The notes: generated by a model from the sequence alone, not told the origin. 64,000 bases of DNA from JAHFDS01 sp964593795 (GCA_964593795.1 CAZQJC010000149.1:28409-92408); one strand, 5' to 3'; positions 24,848-34,337 are shown, counted from the stretch's first letter. Made by a program: numbers and translations.

Positions 24848-25594
24848 TCAGAGCAGCGAGGCCAGTTCGACGACGCGCCCCGGCTCCTGCCCCTGCCCGA
24901 GCCACTCGAGGGGGGTGAGCGGCCGGCCGCCCTCGGGCGATTCGAGATCGGGGTGGGGCAGGCGAAACCAGCGCTCCACCGCGACGGGATGCATGCCGAG
25001 GGGCAGCGCTGGCAGCACCTCGTCGATCCCCGGCACGAGGCGACTACCCGAGAACTGGAACCTGGGCAGGCGCCAGGTTCGCCCATCCTTGACGCCGAAC
25101 AGGCGCCGCGCCCCGAGACGCTGCCGGATGCGGCTCGCGTTCACTCTGAGGAGCCGACCGGCCTCCTCGGCGGCCAGGCTGCCGCGAAGCATCTGCATGA
25201 ACTCCAGCGCACCGACATCGGACGCCCGCTTCTGGCCGGCGGGAGCATCCTCGAAGCCGCCCTGCCGGAGGAGCTCTGCCTCGTGCTCCGACAGGAGGGA
25301 CTCGGCTGCGTCGAGGCGCCTGGGCCCGGCTTGCTCCACTGCCAGCGCCGCGCCCTCGGCGCTGCGCTGGAGATCCCGCAGGTCCACGCGCCCCTCCGGA
25401 TCCCGCACCGCTCGGACCACCGAGTTGCGCCTGCCGATGACGACCACCAGGATCTCGTCGTCCGCCAGGTGCGCCCCCTGGTCGGCGAGGACGACCTCCC
25501 GGCGGGCCCTACCCTTGCTGGAGGAACGCAGAAGGTCCGTCAGCGCGTCGACACCTCGCTGCAGCGCCTGGGGGACTTTGAGCGTCTGGGCCAT
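24848..25594 (-). CDS. Xre/MbcA/ParS-type antitoxin
   Basis: The 248-residue product is the DNA-binding partner of the RES toxin. The N-terminal half is helical and charged. A helix-turn-helix lies at about residues 138-165 (SLAAEEAGRLLRVNASRIRQ). It is followed by the strand pair GRTWRLPRFQF and a C-terminal toxin-binding helical domain with PLTPLEWLGQGQEPGRVVEL, as in RES-associated antitoxins. It is longer than classic Xre antitoxins (about 140-180 residues). Its own promoter overlaps inverted CTAAC half-sites, consistent with autorepression by the toxin-antitoxin complex. Confidence 0.78.
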   Translation of the reverse strand: MAQTLKVPQALQRGVDALTDLLRSSSKGRARREVVLADQGAHLADDEILVVVIGRRNSVVRAVRDPEGRVDLRDLQRSAEGAALAVEQAGPRRLDAAESLLSEHEAELLRQGGFEDAPAGQKRASDVGALEFMQMLRGSLAAEEAGRLLRVNASRIRQRLGARRLFGVKDGRTWRLPRFQFSGSRLVPGIDEVLPALPLGMHPVAVERWFRLPHPDLESPEGGRPLTPLEWLGQGQEPGRVVELASLL

Positions 25595-25601
25595 GCGTCA
25601 C

Positions 25602-25651
25602 CTAACTTCGTTAGATACCGTTAGCATACGCTGCGCGGCGACGGCCTGCAA
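25602..25651 (-). promoter_or_regulatory. Promoter and candidate operator of the RES/Xre operon
   Basis: On the minus strand TTGCAG (25651-25646) and TATGCT (25628-25623) are spaced by exactly 17 bases. Just downstream lie three half-sites: CTAAC at 25624-25620, CTAAC at 25614-25610, and its inverse GTTAG at 25606-25602. The last two form the palindrome CTAACGAAGTTAG. The sites cover the -10 edge and the expected start of transcription, which fits an autoregulatory operator. Confidence 0.6.
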
Positions 25652-25705
25652 GGCAGTCTCTCCGCTGGGCTTGCGCACCTCGCACGACCCGAGGATCGTG
25701 TCGGC

Positions 25706-25868
25706 ATGGAGTGCGCGACTGAACTGGACGTTCTCGATCGACGCCTTGGTCTGCCCTCGCTGCGCCGGGCCCATGAGGTTCATCTCGATCATCGAGGACG
25801 AATCCGTGGCGCAGCGCATCTTGCGCCACCTGGGGCTCCCTGCCCGGCCCCGACTCACCTCGGTGTGA
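25706..25868 (+). pseudogene. C-terminal remnant of an IS91-type transposase (plus strand)
   Basis: A reading frame ending at TGA 25868 contains LVCPRCAGPMRFISIIEDES and continues VAQRILRHLGLPARP. This matches the conserved zinc-binding C-terminal tail of IS91/ISCR-type transposases (CPRCGG-M, IEDP, ILxHLGLP). The preceding RLNWTFSIDA is still family-like; before that the similarity stops. No catalytic tyrosines or upstream part remain. Confidence 0.65.
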
Positions 25869-25926
25869 GTCTCACTGCAGTTCCCATCATCAGGGCCATC
25901 GTCCACCTTCGGTGCCACGCGCCCAC

Positions 25927-26275
25927 TCATTGGGGACCTCGGGGGGCGAGCGATCGCGGAGAGCCGGGCGCGGTGCGTAGGACATTCGACGAGGAGGTCG
26001 ACAGTGGGCGCGGGTGTTGCGTCGAGCGTGAGCGCCAGCTGGCCTCCCAGCGTTGGCGGCCGCGTGGGGGCGCCCGGGCAGGAAGGCCCAGGTGCTCGAG
26101 GATCTTCCTGGCGACGGCCGGGTCCTCGATCACCGAGATCAGGCGCATGGGGCCGCCGCACCGCGGGCACTCGAGCACGTCGATCGCCCAGGTGCGCGCG
26201 AGCAGCGTGGCCCAGTCGAGCCTGCGCGCGCGGTCGGGGTCCGCGGGGCCCTCGGGGAGGGGCCATCGCGGAGAC
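25927..26275 (-). pseudogene. C-terminal remnant of a second IS91-type transposase (minus strand)
   Basis: On the minus strand the frame reads DPDRARRLDWATLLARTWAI and continues DVLECPRCGGPMRLISVIED and ILEHLGLPARAPP, a better preserved copy of the same transposase tail. It runs to a stop at 25927 and lacks the catalytic part. It lies in the opposite orientation to the 25706-25868 remnant, about 200 bases away. Between it and the N-terminal fragment at 26419 is a short open stretch (SFYDPFRSYRCEY and on) of unknown origin. Confidence 0.65.
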
Positions 26276-26418
26276 TCAGGCCATCGCGGAGAAATAGAAC
26301 AGCTCAGGGTGGGGCAGGGCCTCTGGGCTTGGCATCTCGGGAGCCTGTGGCGTGTACTCGCAGCGGTAACTCCTGAACGGATCGTAGAATGACTGCAACC
26401 CAGCAGGGTCCTTGTGGG

Positions 26419-26620
26419 TTACAGGGTCGCCGCCCACAGGTGACAGAGCACCCGGGCGAAGCCGTGCGCGCGGACACCGCAGCGCAGGTACGCCTCGAGC
26501 TCCTTGTCGACATGACCGGGCAGGCCGCTGCCGGCCGCGGCAACAGCGTCGCGGAGGAGGTCGAGCTCCCCGGCGACGACGCGGTACAGCAGCGTGCGCT
26601 CGGGGGCGTGCGCTCGTCGA
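26419..26620 (-). pseudogene. N-terminal remnant of an IS91-type transposase
   Basis: The minus-strand frame reads ERTLLYRVVAGELDLLRDAV, then LPGHVDKELEAYLRCGVRAH and GFARVLCHLWAATL before a stop. This is the opening of IS91-family transposases (LYxVVxxHLExFL ... YLxCGxLAHGFARVRC), ending where the zinc-binding Cys cluster should begin. Together with the tail at 25927-26275 it may be one element that lost its middle through deletion. Confidence 0.6.
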
Positions 26621-26700
26621 CGCCGGTGCGGCCCTGGCCGAGTTGCGCAGGGGGGGCCGCGTCGTGGAGGCGCCGCTCGCCGGTGCGACCTCGGCTCGAC

Positions 26701-26706
26701 TAACAT
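26701..26706 (+). promoter_or_regulatory. TAACAT, candidate -10 box of the 26719 gene
   Basis: TAACAT ends 12 bases before the ATG. No strong ribosome site is present, although GAGCAG lies close to the ATG. Confidence 0.35.
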
Positions 26707-26718
26707 TCGTTCGAGCAG

Positions 26719-27765
26719 ATGAATCGCGCGCGCTGGGTCGCTCTCCTCACCGTCGCGGCCGTGGCCGTCGTCGCGGCCGTGCTGCTCCTTCGTGGCGCGC
26801 CTCCACCTCGCCCCTTCGCCGCCCCTCGCGCCCCTGACGCCGCCGCCGGGAGCGCACCCGACGCGGCGTCCAAGCGTGAGGTCGCGCGCGCCCCCCGGCG
26901 CACCGTGGCGGTCGAGGGGCGCTGGGGCAGCGGCCCCGGGGAGCTCGGCCGGAGCGGCGCCGCCGACGGAAACCTCGAGGTCCCGATGGCGGTCGCGGTG
27001 TCGGGGCGCGACACGCTGGTGCTCGACCAGCAGAACGGCCGCGTGCAGCGCTTCTCGGGTGGGCGCGTGGCCGGCAGCTTCCCGGCCGGCACGGCGGCGC
27101 AGGACCTCGTGGCCTTGCCCGGGGGAGGAGCGGCGGTGCTCGATCGGCTCGGCGCGGCGACGCTCACGCTCCTCGGCGAGGACGGCAAGGTGGCGGCGAC
27201 GATCCCGCTCGTCGGCGGGCCCATCCGCGAGGGCGGGGCGGTGACGGGCGTCTTCGCCGACGCCGAGGGCGTCTACGTCGAGCGCGAGCACCGCGACGTG
27301 GTGCGCCTGGCCGACGGCCGAGGCCGCCCCGATCCCGCGCGACCGACGCTGTGGGGCCGCCCGACCCGCGACGGCAAACAGCTCGTGCGCGCGGCGCTCG
27401 CCGATCGCGCGGCGGGGACACTGACCGTGAGCGTCGCGTCCCGCGAGAACGGCGCGATGGACTTCGCCACCACCGTCACGCTCGACGGGCCGATCCTGCA
27501 CCTCGTGCTGCTCGACAGCGACCGGCACGGACGCCTCTACGTCGCGGGCGCGATCGGCCGGCCGGGCGCCGACGGCGTGACGGACGAGCGCGTCGCGGTG
27601 GTGCGCCTCGAGCGCGACGGGAGCGTCTCGGGGCGCCTCTCGCTGCCGGCGCTGCCGGAGGCCGACGAGATCTTCCGGCCCCTCGCGGTCGACGACGAGG
27701 GCGCGATCTACGAGCTCCTGCCCGGGACCACCGGGCTGTCGGTGGTGCGCTTCGAGTTTCCGTAG
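26719..27765 (+). CDS. Membrane-anchored beta-propeller-like protein
   Basis: The 348-residue product has one N-terminal membrane helix (RWVALLTVAAVAVVAAVLLL) and an Ala/Pro-rich linker. The rest shows propeller-like four-strand repeats similar to NHL repeats (MAVAVSGRDTLVLDQQNGRV, QDLVALPGGGAAVLDRLGAA, GVFADAEGVYVERE). It probably sits in the periplasm as an interaction scaffold; there is no visible active site. It is the first gene after the transposase remnants and is followed at 38 bases by the NlpC/P60 lipoprotein gene, which has its own TACCAT box. Confidence 0.65.
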   Translation: MNRARWVALLTVAAVAVVAAVLLLRGAPPPRPFAAPRAPDAAAGSAPDAASKREVARAPRRTVAVEGRWGSGPGELGRSGAADGNLEVPMAVAVSGRDTLVLDQQNGRVQRFSGGRVAGSFPAGTAAQDLVALPGGGAAVLDRLGAATLTLLGEDGKVAATIPLVGGPIREGGAVTGVFADAEGVYVEREHRDVVRLADGRGRPDPARPTLWGRPTRDGKQLVRAALADRAAGTLTVSVASRENGAMDFATTVTLDGPILHLVLLDSDRHGRLYVAGAIGRPGADGVTDERVAVVRLERDGSVSGRLSLPALPEADEIFRPLAVDDEGAIYELLPGTTGLSVVRFEFP

Positions 27766-27789
27766 CGGATCGGTCGGGCCAATCCGGAG

Positions 27790-27795
27790 TACCAT
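27790..27795 (+). promoter_or_regulatory. TACCAT, candidate -10 box of the NlpC/P60 lipoprotein gene
   Basis: TACCAT ends 7 bases before the ATG at 27803. Confidence 0.45.
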
Positions 27796-27802
27796 CGAGG
27801 CG

Positions 27803-28789
27803 ATGCGTGCGCTCGCTTACACGGTCGTGCTCGTGATCGCTGGCTGCGGCGCGGATACCATCACCGGCGCCCGGCCCGATGCCGCCCGCGCCCCCGACGC
27901 GGCTGCACGGCCCGCGGATGCGCCGCGCAGCCTGCCCGACGCCGCTCGGCTCGGGGACGCCGCGCGCCCGCGCGACGCCGCGCCCGAGGATGCCGGCGAC
28001 AACACGCCCGACATGCTGCCCGATGGCGCGCCTCCGATGCCGGACGCGCCGCCGCCGCCGCCGATGGGCGGCACCATGCGCGTGACCGCCACGTCGCTCA
28101 ACCTCCGCCAGGGACCGGGCACCACGAACGCGATCGTCACGTCGATGCCGTGCGGCACCGAGGTCACCGTGCTCGGCGGGCCGACCAACGGCTGGTGGAA
28201 CGTGCGCTTCGGGATGATGACCGGCTGGGCGTCGGGTGCGTACCTGGCGGTGCCGGCCGCGTTCGACCCGGCCACGTGCGGTGGCACGATGAACCCGCCG
28301 CCGCCCGCGGGGACGCCGCCCGAGGTGGGCGACATCTTCGCGCGCGCGCAGCTCGCGGTCGGCTACTCCTATTACTGGGGGCACGGCTCGTGGCGCGACG
28401 ACGGCGCGCAGCACGGCGCCTGCTCGGGGAGCTGCCCGAATTGCACGCACAGCGGCGCGTACGGCGCGGACTGCTCGGGCTTCGTCGCCAAGGCGTGGCA
28501 GATCCCGGGGCCGTCGCCGATCACGACCGACGCGCACCCGTACTCGACGCACAGCTTCTTCTTCGACACGAGCACGCACTGGACGCGCGTCGACCGCGGC
28601 GCCGCGAAGCCGGCGGACGCGTTCGTCTACAACTCGGGCTCGTCGGGGCACATCGTGCTCTTCGAGTCGGGCGCCGATCCGTGGGGCGCGACGTGGATCT
28701 ACGAGGCGCGCGGCTGCGCGACGGGCGTCGTGCACAACCTGCGCACCGTCGGCTCGAGCTACGTCGCGATCCGCCGCCAGGGGCTGTAA
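27803..28789 (+). CDS. SH3b-NlpC/P60 lipoprotein, probable peptidoglycan hydrolase
   Basis: The 328-residue product has a lipoprotein signal (MRALAYTVVLVIAGC, Cys15), an Asp/Ala/Pro-rich linker with repeated P-D-A units, an SH3b domain (about residues 92-150; TSLNLRQGPGTTNAIVTSM) and an NlpC/P60-like domain. The catalytic Cys is in GADCSGFVAKAW (about residue 224) and the His in SSGHIVLFES. An insertion with extra Cys residues (CSGSCPNCTH) precedes the catalytic Cys and may form a disulphide-bonded or metal-binding loop. It is probably an outer-membrane-anchored endopeptidase that cuts peptidoglycan stem peptides. Confidence 0.82.
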   Translation: MRALAYTVVLVIAGCGADTITGARPDAARAPDAAARPADAPRSLPDAARLGDAARPRDAAPEDAGDNTPDMLPDGAPPMPDAPPPPPMGGTMRVTATSLNLRQGPGTTNAIVTSMPCGTEVTVLGGPTNGWWNVRFGMMTGWASGAYLAVPAAFDPATCGGTMNPPPPAGTPPEVGDIFARAQLAVGYSYYWGHGSWRDDGAQHGACSGSCPNCTHSGAYGADCSGFVAKAWQIPGPSPITTDAHPYSTHSFFFDTSTHWTRVDRGAAKPADAFVYNSGSSGHIVLFESGADPWGATWIYEARGCATGVVHNLRTVGSSYVAIRRQGL

Positions 28790-28792
28790 GCT
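28787..28792 (+). promoter_or_regulatory. TAAGCT, candidate -10 box of the SnoaL-like gene
   Basis: TAAGCT includes the stop codon of the preceding gene and ends 9 bases before the ATG at 28802. It may be a chance match, because the TAA is fixed as a stop codon. Confidence 0.25.
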
Positions 28793-28801
28793 CCCCGCCC
28801 G

Positions 28802-29272
28802 ATGGCCGATCACGCCGCGCTCGTCCGTCGCTTCTACGAGGCGTTCGCCAGGAAGGACGGCGACGCGATGGCAGAGTGCTACCACGCGCGCGTCACGTTC
28901 TCGGATCCGGTGTTCCCGAGGCTCGAGGGCGCGGAGGCCGGCGGGATGTGGCGGATGCTGTGCAAGCGCGCCACGGACCTCGAGATCGTCGCGAGCGGGA
29001 TCTCCGCCGACGGCGCGACGGGGCGCGCGCACTGGGAGGCGCGCTACACGTTTGGCGCGACCGGCCGCAAGGTGCACAACGTCATCGACGCGACGTTCCG
29101 CTTCGAGGACGGCCTCATCGTCGAGCACCGCGACGTGTTCGACTTCTGGCGCTGGTCCCGCATGGCCATCGGCCCCGCGGGCGTGCTGCTCGGCTGGACG
29201 CCGATCCTGCGCGGCGCCGTCCGCGGCCAGGCGAGGAAGGCCCTCGGCGCCTTCCTCGCGAAGGGGAGCTGA
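28802..29272 (+). CDS. SnoaL-like (NTF2-fold) protein
   Basis: The 156-residue product has the SnoaL-like pattern: an N-terminal helix pair (ALVRRFYEAFARKDGDAMAE), CYHARVTFSDPVF, and a curved sheet ending in the strand FRFEDGLIVEHRDVFDFW. Family members are small isomerases, hydrolases or binding proteins with a conical pocket; no substrate can be given. It overlaps the next gene by one base (TGATG), so it is translated with the esterase and may act on the same compounds. Confidence 0.82.
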   Translation: MADHAALVRRFYEAFARKDGDAMAECYHARVTFSDPVFPRLEGAEAGGMWRMLCKRATDLEIVASGISADGATGRAHWEARYTFGATGRKVHNVIDATFRFEDGLIVEHRDVFDFWRWSRMAIGPAGVLLGWTPILRGAVRGQARKALGAFLAKGS

Positions 29273-30315
29273 TGACGCTGCGAGATCGCGTGGAGCGGCG
29301 GCTCGGACGGCTGCTCGCGACGCTGCCGGACGGGGCGAAGGTGCTCCTCTCGCGCCGGCCGCCCGTGGTGCTCGACGGGCAGACGCTCGATCCCGACATG
29401 CAGCTCGTGGTGTCGTTCCTCGAGCTGACGGGCGCGGAGTCGCTGGCGAGCGAGTCCGTCGAGAAGTCGCGCGCACACATGCGGCACAACGCGCGCGTGC
29501 ACGGCGCGACACCGGAGCGCGTCGCGCGCACGGCGGACCTCACGATCCCCGGGCCGGGCGGGCGGCTCGCCGCGCGGCACTACGTCCCCGACGAGCCGGG
29601 CGGGCCGCATCCGCTGCTCGTGTTCCTGCACGGCGGCGGCTTCGTGCTCGGAGACCTCGACACGCACGACGCGCCGTGCCGGATCCTCTGCGCGTTCGCG
29701 GGCGTGCACGTGCTCTCGATCGACTACCGGCTGGCGCCCGAGCACCCGTTCCCGGCGGCGGTCGACGACGCGCGCGCGGCGCTCTCGTGGGCGCTCGCGA
29801 ACGCGGGCGCGCTCGGGGCGGACCCGGCGCGCGTGGCGATCGGCGGCGACAGCGCCGGCGGCAACCTCTCGGCGGTGGCGTGCCACGCGGTGCGCGACGC
29901 GGGCGGGCCGCAGCCGGCGGCGCAGCTCCTGCTCTATCCGTCCGCCGACCGCACGCAGCCTCGGCCGTCGCTCTCCCTGTTCGCCGACGGCTTCCTGCTC
30001 ACGCGGGGCGACATCGACTGGTTCCACGAGCGCTACAGCGGCGGTGGGATGTATGCGGATCCACGCATCTCTCCGCTCCTCGCGCCGAGCCTCGCGGGGC
30101 TGCCCCGCGCGCTCGTCGTGACCGCGGGCTTCGACCCGCTGCGCGACGAGGGCGAGGCCTACGCCGCCGCGCTCGCCGCCGCAGGGACGCCGACCGTGCT
30201 GCGCCGCTTCCCTTCGCTGCTGCACGGCTTCGTCAACATCACGGGGCCGAGCCGCGCCGCGCGCGAGGCGACCGTCGAGATCGCAGGCGCGCTGCGCGCC
30301 ATGATCCGCGCGTAG
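29272..30315 (+). CDS. Alpha/beta hydrolase of the hormone-sensitive lipase family
   Basis: The 347-residue product is an esterase/lipase with the HSL-family oxyanion motif FLHGGGFVLGD, the nucleophile elbow GGDSAGGNL (catalytic Ser), the acid in TAGFDPLRDEGEAYA and the catalytic His in LLHGFVNI. An N-terminal cap of about 90 residues is present, as usual. It is probably a cytosolic enzyme on short-chain acyl esters. The ATG at 29272 follows GGGGAG and shares one base with the stop of the SnoaL-like gene. Downstream, 2 bases after its stop, lies a broken gene. Confidence 0.92.
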   Translation: MTLRDRVERRLGRLLATLPDGAKVLLSRRPPVVLDGQTLDPDMQLVVSFLELTGAESLASESVEKSRAHMRHNARVHGATPERVARTADLTIPGPGGRLAARHYVPDEPGGPHPLLVFLHGGGFVLGDLDTHDAPCRILCAFAGVHVLSIDYRLAPEHPFPAAVDDARAALSWALANAGALGADPARVAIGGDSAGGNLSAVACHAVRDAGGPQPAAQLLLYPSADRTQPRPSLSLFADGFLLTRGDIDWFHERYSGGGMYADPRISPLLAPSLAGLPRALVVTAGFDPLRDEGEAYAAALAAAGTPTVLRRFPSLLHGFVNITGPSRAAREATVEIAGALRAMIRA

Positions 30316-30317
30316 CG

Positions 30318-30676
30318 ATGCGACTCCCCGGGGACGAGGACACCTCCGACGTCGAGGATCGGCGGGGCGGGGGCACGTTCGGCGGCACCGGCGCGCGGCT
30401 CTGTCGGTGCGGATGGAGCTGCAGGCCGACTGCCTCGCCGGCGTGTGGGCGAGGAGCACGGCCGAGCGCGCGCTCCTCGAGCACGGCGACCTCGAGGAGG
30501 CGCTCGGCGCCGCGGCCGCCGTCGGCGACGATCGCCTGCAGAAGGCGGCCACCGGGCAGGTGCACCCGGAGACGTGGACGCACGGCTCGGCGAAGCAGCG
30601 CGCGAGCTGGTTCCGCCGCGGCTTCGACAGCGGGCGCATGGAGGCGTGCGACACGTTCACCGCCGGGGCGCCGTAG
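30318..30676 (+). pseudogene. ypfJ-type zinc metalloprotease gene with internal deletion
   Basis: The first 26 codons read MRLPGDEDTSDVEDRRGGGT, like the opening of the YpfJ/neutral zinc metallopeptidase family (NVEDRRG). After about base 30400 the frame changes. The frame of 30407-30676 then encodes only the family C-terminus: MELQADCLAGVWARSTAERA, GDLEEALGAAAAVGDDRLQ, HGSAKQRASWFRRGF and CDTF. The roughly 200 middle residues with the membrane helix and the HExxH zinc site are gone. The N- and C-terminal pieces are thus joined by a deletion plus frameshift. It cannot be an active protease. Confidence 0.8.
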
Positions 30677-30698
30677 CGGGCGACCCGGGGCCGCGTGA

Positions 30699-30704
30699 TA
30701 CCCT
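30699..30704 (+). promoter_or_regulatory. TACCCT, candidate -10 box of the FHA sigma-54 activator gene
   Basis: TACCCT ends exactly 6 bases before the GTG at 30711, placing initiation on the start codon. No ribosome site exists. Confidence 0.5.
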
Positions 30705-30710
30705 CGGGAC

Positions 30711-32066
<1,356 letters not shown>

Positions 32067-32067
32067 C

Positions 32068-33015
32068 GTGCGCTCGCGCCTGACGCTGGCGGTTTCGGCG
32101 GTCCTGTTCCTCTCGGGGGCCGGCGCGCGCGCCGACGATCCGGGCGCGCTCATCGCCGAGGGCGTCCGGCTCGGCAAGGAGCAGCGCTTCGACGCCGCGC
32201 TCGCGCGCTTCCGCGAGGCGATCCACGCCCGCGCGACCGCCGAGGGACACTGCTTCGCGGCGACCGCGTACTTCCGGCTCGGGCGCCTGTCGCAGGCCCA
32301 CCTGCACCTCGCGCGCGCCGAGGCGCTCGGGCCGACGCCGGCCTGGTGCGGCGGCGAGCTCCGGCGCGTGCTGCAGTCGGCGCTCGAGCGGGCCCGCCAC
32401 GTGCCCGTCGCGTTCGAGGTGCAACCCGCGGGCGCGCGCGTGCGGCTCGCGGCGTTCGAGCCCGACGAGGCGCTGGCGAGCCCGTGCGTGATGTGGTTGC
32501 CCGCCGGGACGCACGCGTACACCATCGAAGCCGAGGGCCACGGCGCGCACGCCGGCACCGTGGTCGTCGATGGCCCGGGGCGCGTCGTGCGGCTGGCCCT
32601 GCGCGCGGTCGAGCGGCCCGCGGTGGCGAGCGAGCGGCCCGTCGTGCCGCCGCCCGCTCCGGCGCGCTCGCCCACGCCGCCACCGGTCGCGGCGTCGTCG
32701 CGCCCGGCGCTCTGGATCACGGCCGTCTCGGGCGGCGCGCTGCTCGCGGCCGGTGTGGGCATGCACCTCGTCGCGCGGTCCACGCAGGACGCCGCGGCGC
32801 ACGCGCCCACACGGCCCGTCTACGACGCCGAGATCGCCTCGTTCAGGACGCAGCGCGCCGTCACGCTGGGCCTGTACGGAGCCGGGGCCGTCCTGTCGGG
32901 CGTGGCCGCGTACCTCGCGCTGCGCCCGGGTGCCTGGAGCAGCGAGCGCGGCGTCTCGGTGGCGGTCTCGCCCGAGGACGGCGGCGCGCGCCTGCACCTC
33001 GCGACGACGTTCTGA
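32068..33015 (+). CDS. Exported TPR/PEGA-like protein with two C-terminal membrane helices
   Basis: The 315-residue product has a signal peptide ending GARA, then a TPR-like helical part (ALIAEGVRLGKEQRFDAALA) and a PEGA-like domain (about residues 115-185; FEVQPAGARVRLAAFEPDEA). A Pro/Ala linker and two membrane helices follow (ALWITAVSGGALLAAGVGMH and LGLYGAGAVLSGVAAYLAL). This architecture is common in myxobacterial proteins encoded beside Ser/Thr kinases. The GTG at 32068 is one base after the stop of the FHA activator gene, so the two are cotranscribed. Confidence 0.7.
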   Translation: MRSRLTLAVSAVLFLSGAGARADDPGALIAEGVRLGKEQRFDAALARFREAIHARATAEGHCFAATAYFRLGRLSQAHLHLARAEALGPTPAWCGGELRRVLQSALERARHVPVAFEVQPAGARVRLAAFEPDEALASPCVMWLPAGTHAYTIEAEGHGAHAGTVVVDGPGRVVRLALRAVERPAVASERPVVPPPAPARSPTPPPVAASSRPALWITAVSGGALLAAGVGMHLVARSTQDAAAHAPTRPVYDAEIASFRTQRAVTLGLYGAGAVLSGVAAYLALRPGAWSSERGVSVAVSPEDGGARLHLATTF

Positions 33016-33016
33016 G

Positions 33017-34303
33017 TCAGGGGCAAGGGGCGAGGCTACCCGGCGTCCAGCGCAGGCACGTCACGGCGCCCGTCGGCCCGAGGAGCAGGATGTCGGGGCT
33101 GCCGTCGCCCGCGAGGAGCCAGGGCTCCTCCGGCGGAGTCGCGAGATCGAGCCGAGTCGTCGCCGAGTTCGTGCGGATCTCGTCGCCGACGAGGTAGGCG
33201 TCCTCGACCATCTTCAGGCGGTGGCCCGAGCCCATCGGGCCGAGCGTGATCAGCTCGGGCCGCCCGGAGCGGTCGAGATCCGCGGCGACCACGCGGTCGG
33301 GCAGGAAGTCGCAGGTCTCGAAGCACGTGGGCCAGCGCGCGTACCGGTCGTCCGGCCAGCCGAAGAGCACCATGAGCGCGCTCGAGCCGGGCGCGACGGC
33401 CAGGAGGTCGTCGTCGCCGTCGCCGTCGAGGTCGCGCAGCGCGGTCACCCCGAGGGGCCACGCCCCCGGCGTCGTCAGGTGGCGGCGGTCGAGCAGCGTG
33501 TCGAGCGGACCGGGCTCGAACACCGACACGTTGAACTGCTCGGCCACGAGGAGGCGAGGCATCGCGCCTGCGAGGACGACCGCGCGGGTCACGCGATTCC
33601 AGCCGCCGCCCGTCACCTGTCCCGGCACGACCGTGCGCTCGGCGTCCTCGAAGGCCGGGCTCTGGAAGCCCGGGAAGGAGAACGCGAAGACGAGCCGGCG
33701 GCCCGCGACGACGATCTCGGCGGGGCCCGCGCCGTCGAGCTGCATGGCGGCGACGCTGCCGTTCGGCTCTGCCGGTCCGGGCATCGCGCTCGCGGCGAAC
33801 CACGTCGTGAGGTCCTTGCGCAGCGGCGGGTCGAAGTCGATCGCCGAGCGTCCGCGGTAGGCGAGCAGGTGCGCGTGCGCGCCGTCTCCGGCGAGGACCA
33901 GGAGGTCGCGGACCCCGTCGCCGTCGAGGTCCGCCGCGTGCGCGGTGAGCGCGGGCAGCGGGAGCCCGCTCGTGGGCCGGAGGTGCGCGTGGAACCGGCC
34001 GACGCGGCTCGAGAGCGCGTCGAGCGCGAGGTAGAGGCCGCCGGAGTCGTCCGCGGTCGCGCTCGCGAGCAGGAGATCCGTGCGCCCGTCGCCGTCGAGG
34101 TCGGTGGCCACTGGCTCCCGGAGCGCGAGCGTCGCCCCCGCGGGCGGGAAGGCCATGCCCGGCGCGCCGGCGCCGGCGCCGCCACCGTCCCCCGCGCCGC
34201 CGCCGCCGCTGCCGTCGCCCGCGCCGCCCGCGCCCGAGAACGCCGGCTCGTTCAGGCAGCCCGCGGTGACCACCGCGAGGACGAGGGCCGATCGAAGGAG
34301 CAC
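33017..34303 (-). CDS. FG-GAP/integrin-like beta-propeller lipoprotein
   Basis: The 428-residue product has a lipoprotein signal (LLRSALVLAVVTAGC), a Gly-rich linker, and a seven-bladed FG-GAP-type propeller. The blades carry repeated Asp-rich calcium loops: DLDGDGRTDLLLAS, DLDGDGVRDLLVLAG, DLDGDGDDDLLAVAP and DLDRSGRPELITLG. It is presumably an outer-membrane or surface lipoprotein for protein or sugar binding. The GTG at 34303 follows a TACGGT box by 9 bases, and GGAGGGG in between could also serve as ribosome site. Only 34 bases separate it from the divergent kinase gene. Confidence 0.8.
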   Translation of the reverse strand: MLLRSALVLAVVTAGCLNEPAFSGAGGAGDGSGGGGAGDGGGAGAGAPGMAFPPAGATLALREPVATDLDGDGRTDLLLASATADDSGGLYLALDALSSRVGRFHAHLRPTSGLPLPALTAHAADLDGDGVRDLLVLAGDGAHAHLLAYRGRSAIDFDPPLRKDLTTWFAASAMPGPAEPNGSVAAMQLDGAGPAEIVVAGRRLVFAFSFPGFQSPAFEDAERTVVPGQVTGGGWNRVTRAVVLAGAMPRLLVAEQFNVSVFEPGPLDTLLDRRHLTTPGAWPLGVTALRDLDGDGDDDLLAVAPGSSALMVLFGWPDDRYARWPTCFETCDFLPDRVVAADLDRSGRPELITLGPMGSGHRLKMVEDAYLVGDEIRTNSATTRLDLATPPEEPWLLAGDGSPDILLLGPTGAVTCLRWTPGSLAPCP

Positions 34304-34312
34304 CGCCCCTCC

Positions 34313-34318
34313 ACCGTA
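34313..34318 (-). promoter_or_regulatory. TACGGT, candidate -10 box of the FG-GAP lipoprotein gene
   Basis: TACGGT on the minus strand ends 9 bases before the GTG at 34303. It lies only 5 bases from the divergent TACAAT of the kinase gene. Confidence 0.4.
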
Positions 34319-34323
34319 CCATC

Positions 34324-34329
34324 TACAAT
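34324..34329 (+). promoter_or_regulatory. TACAAT, candidate -10 box of the kinase gene
   Basis: TACAAT differs from the TATAAT consensus at one position and ends 8 bases before the GTG at 34338. Its expected -35 region overlaps the start codon of the divergent gene. Confidence 0.5.
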
Positions 34330-34337
34330 GGACCAGG

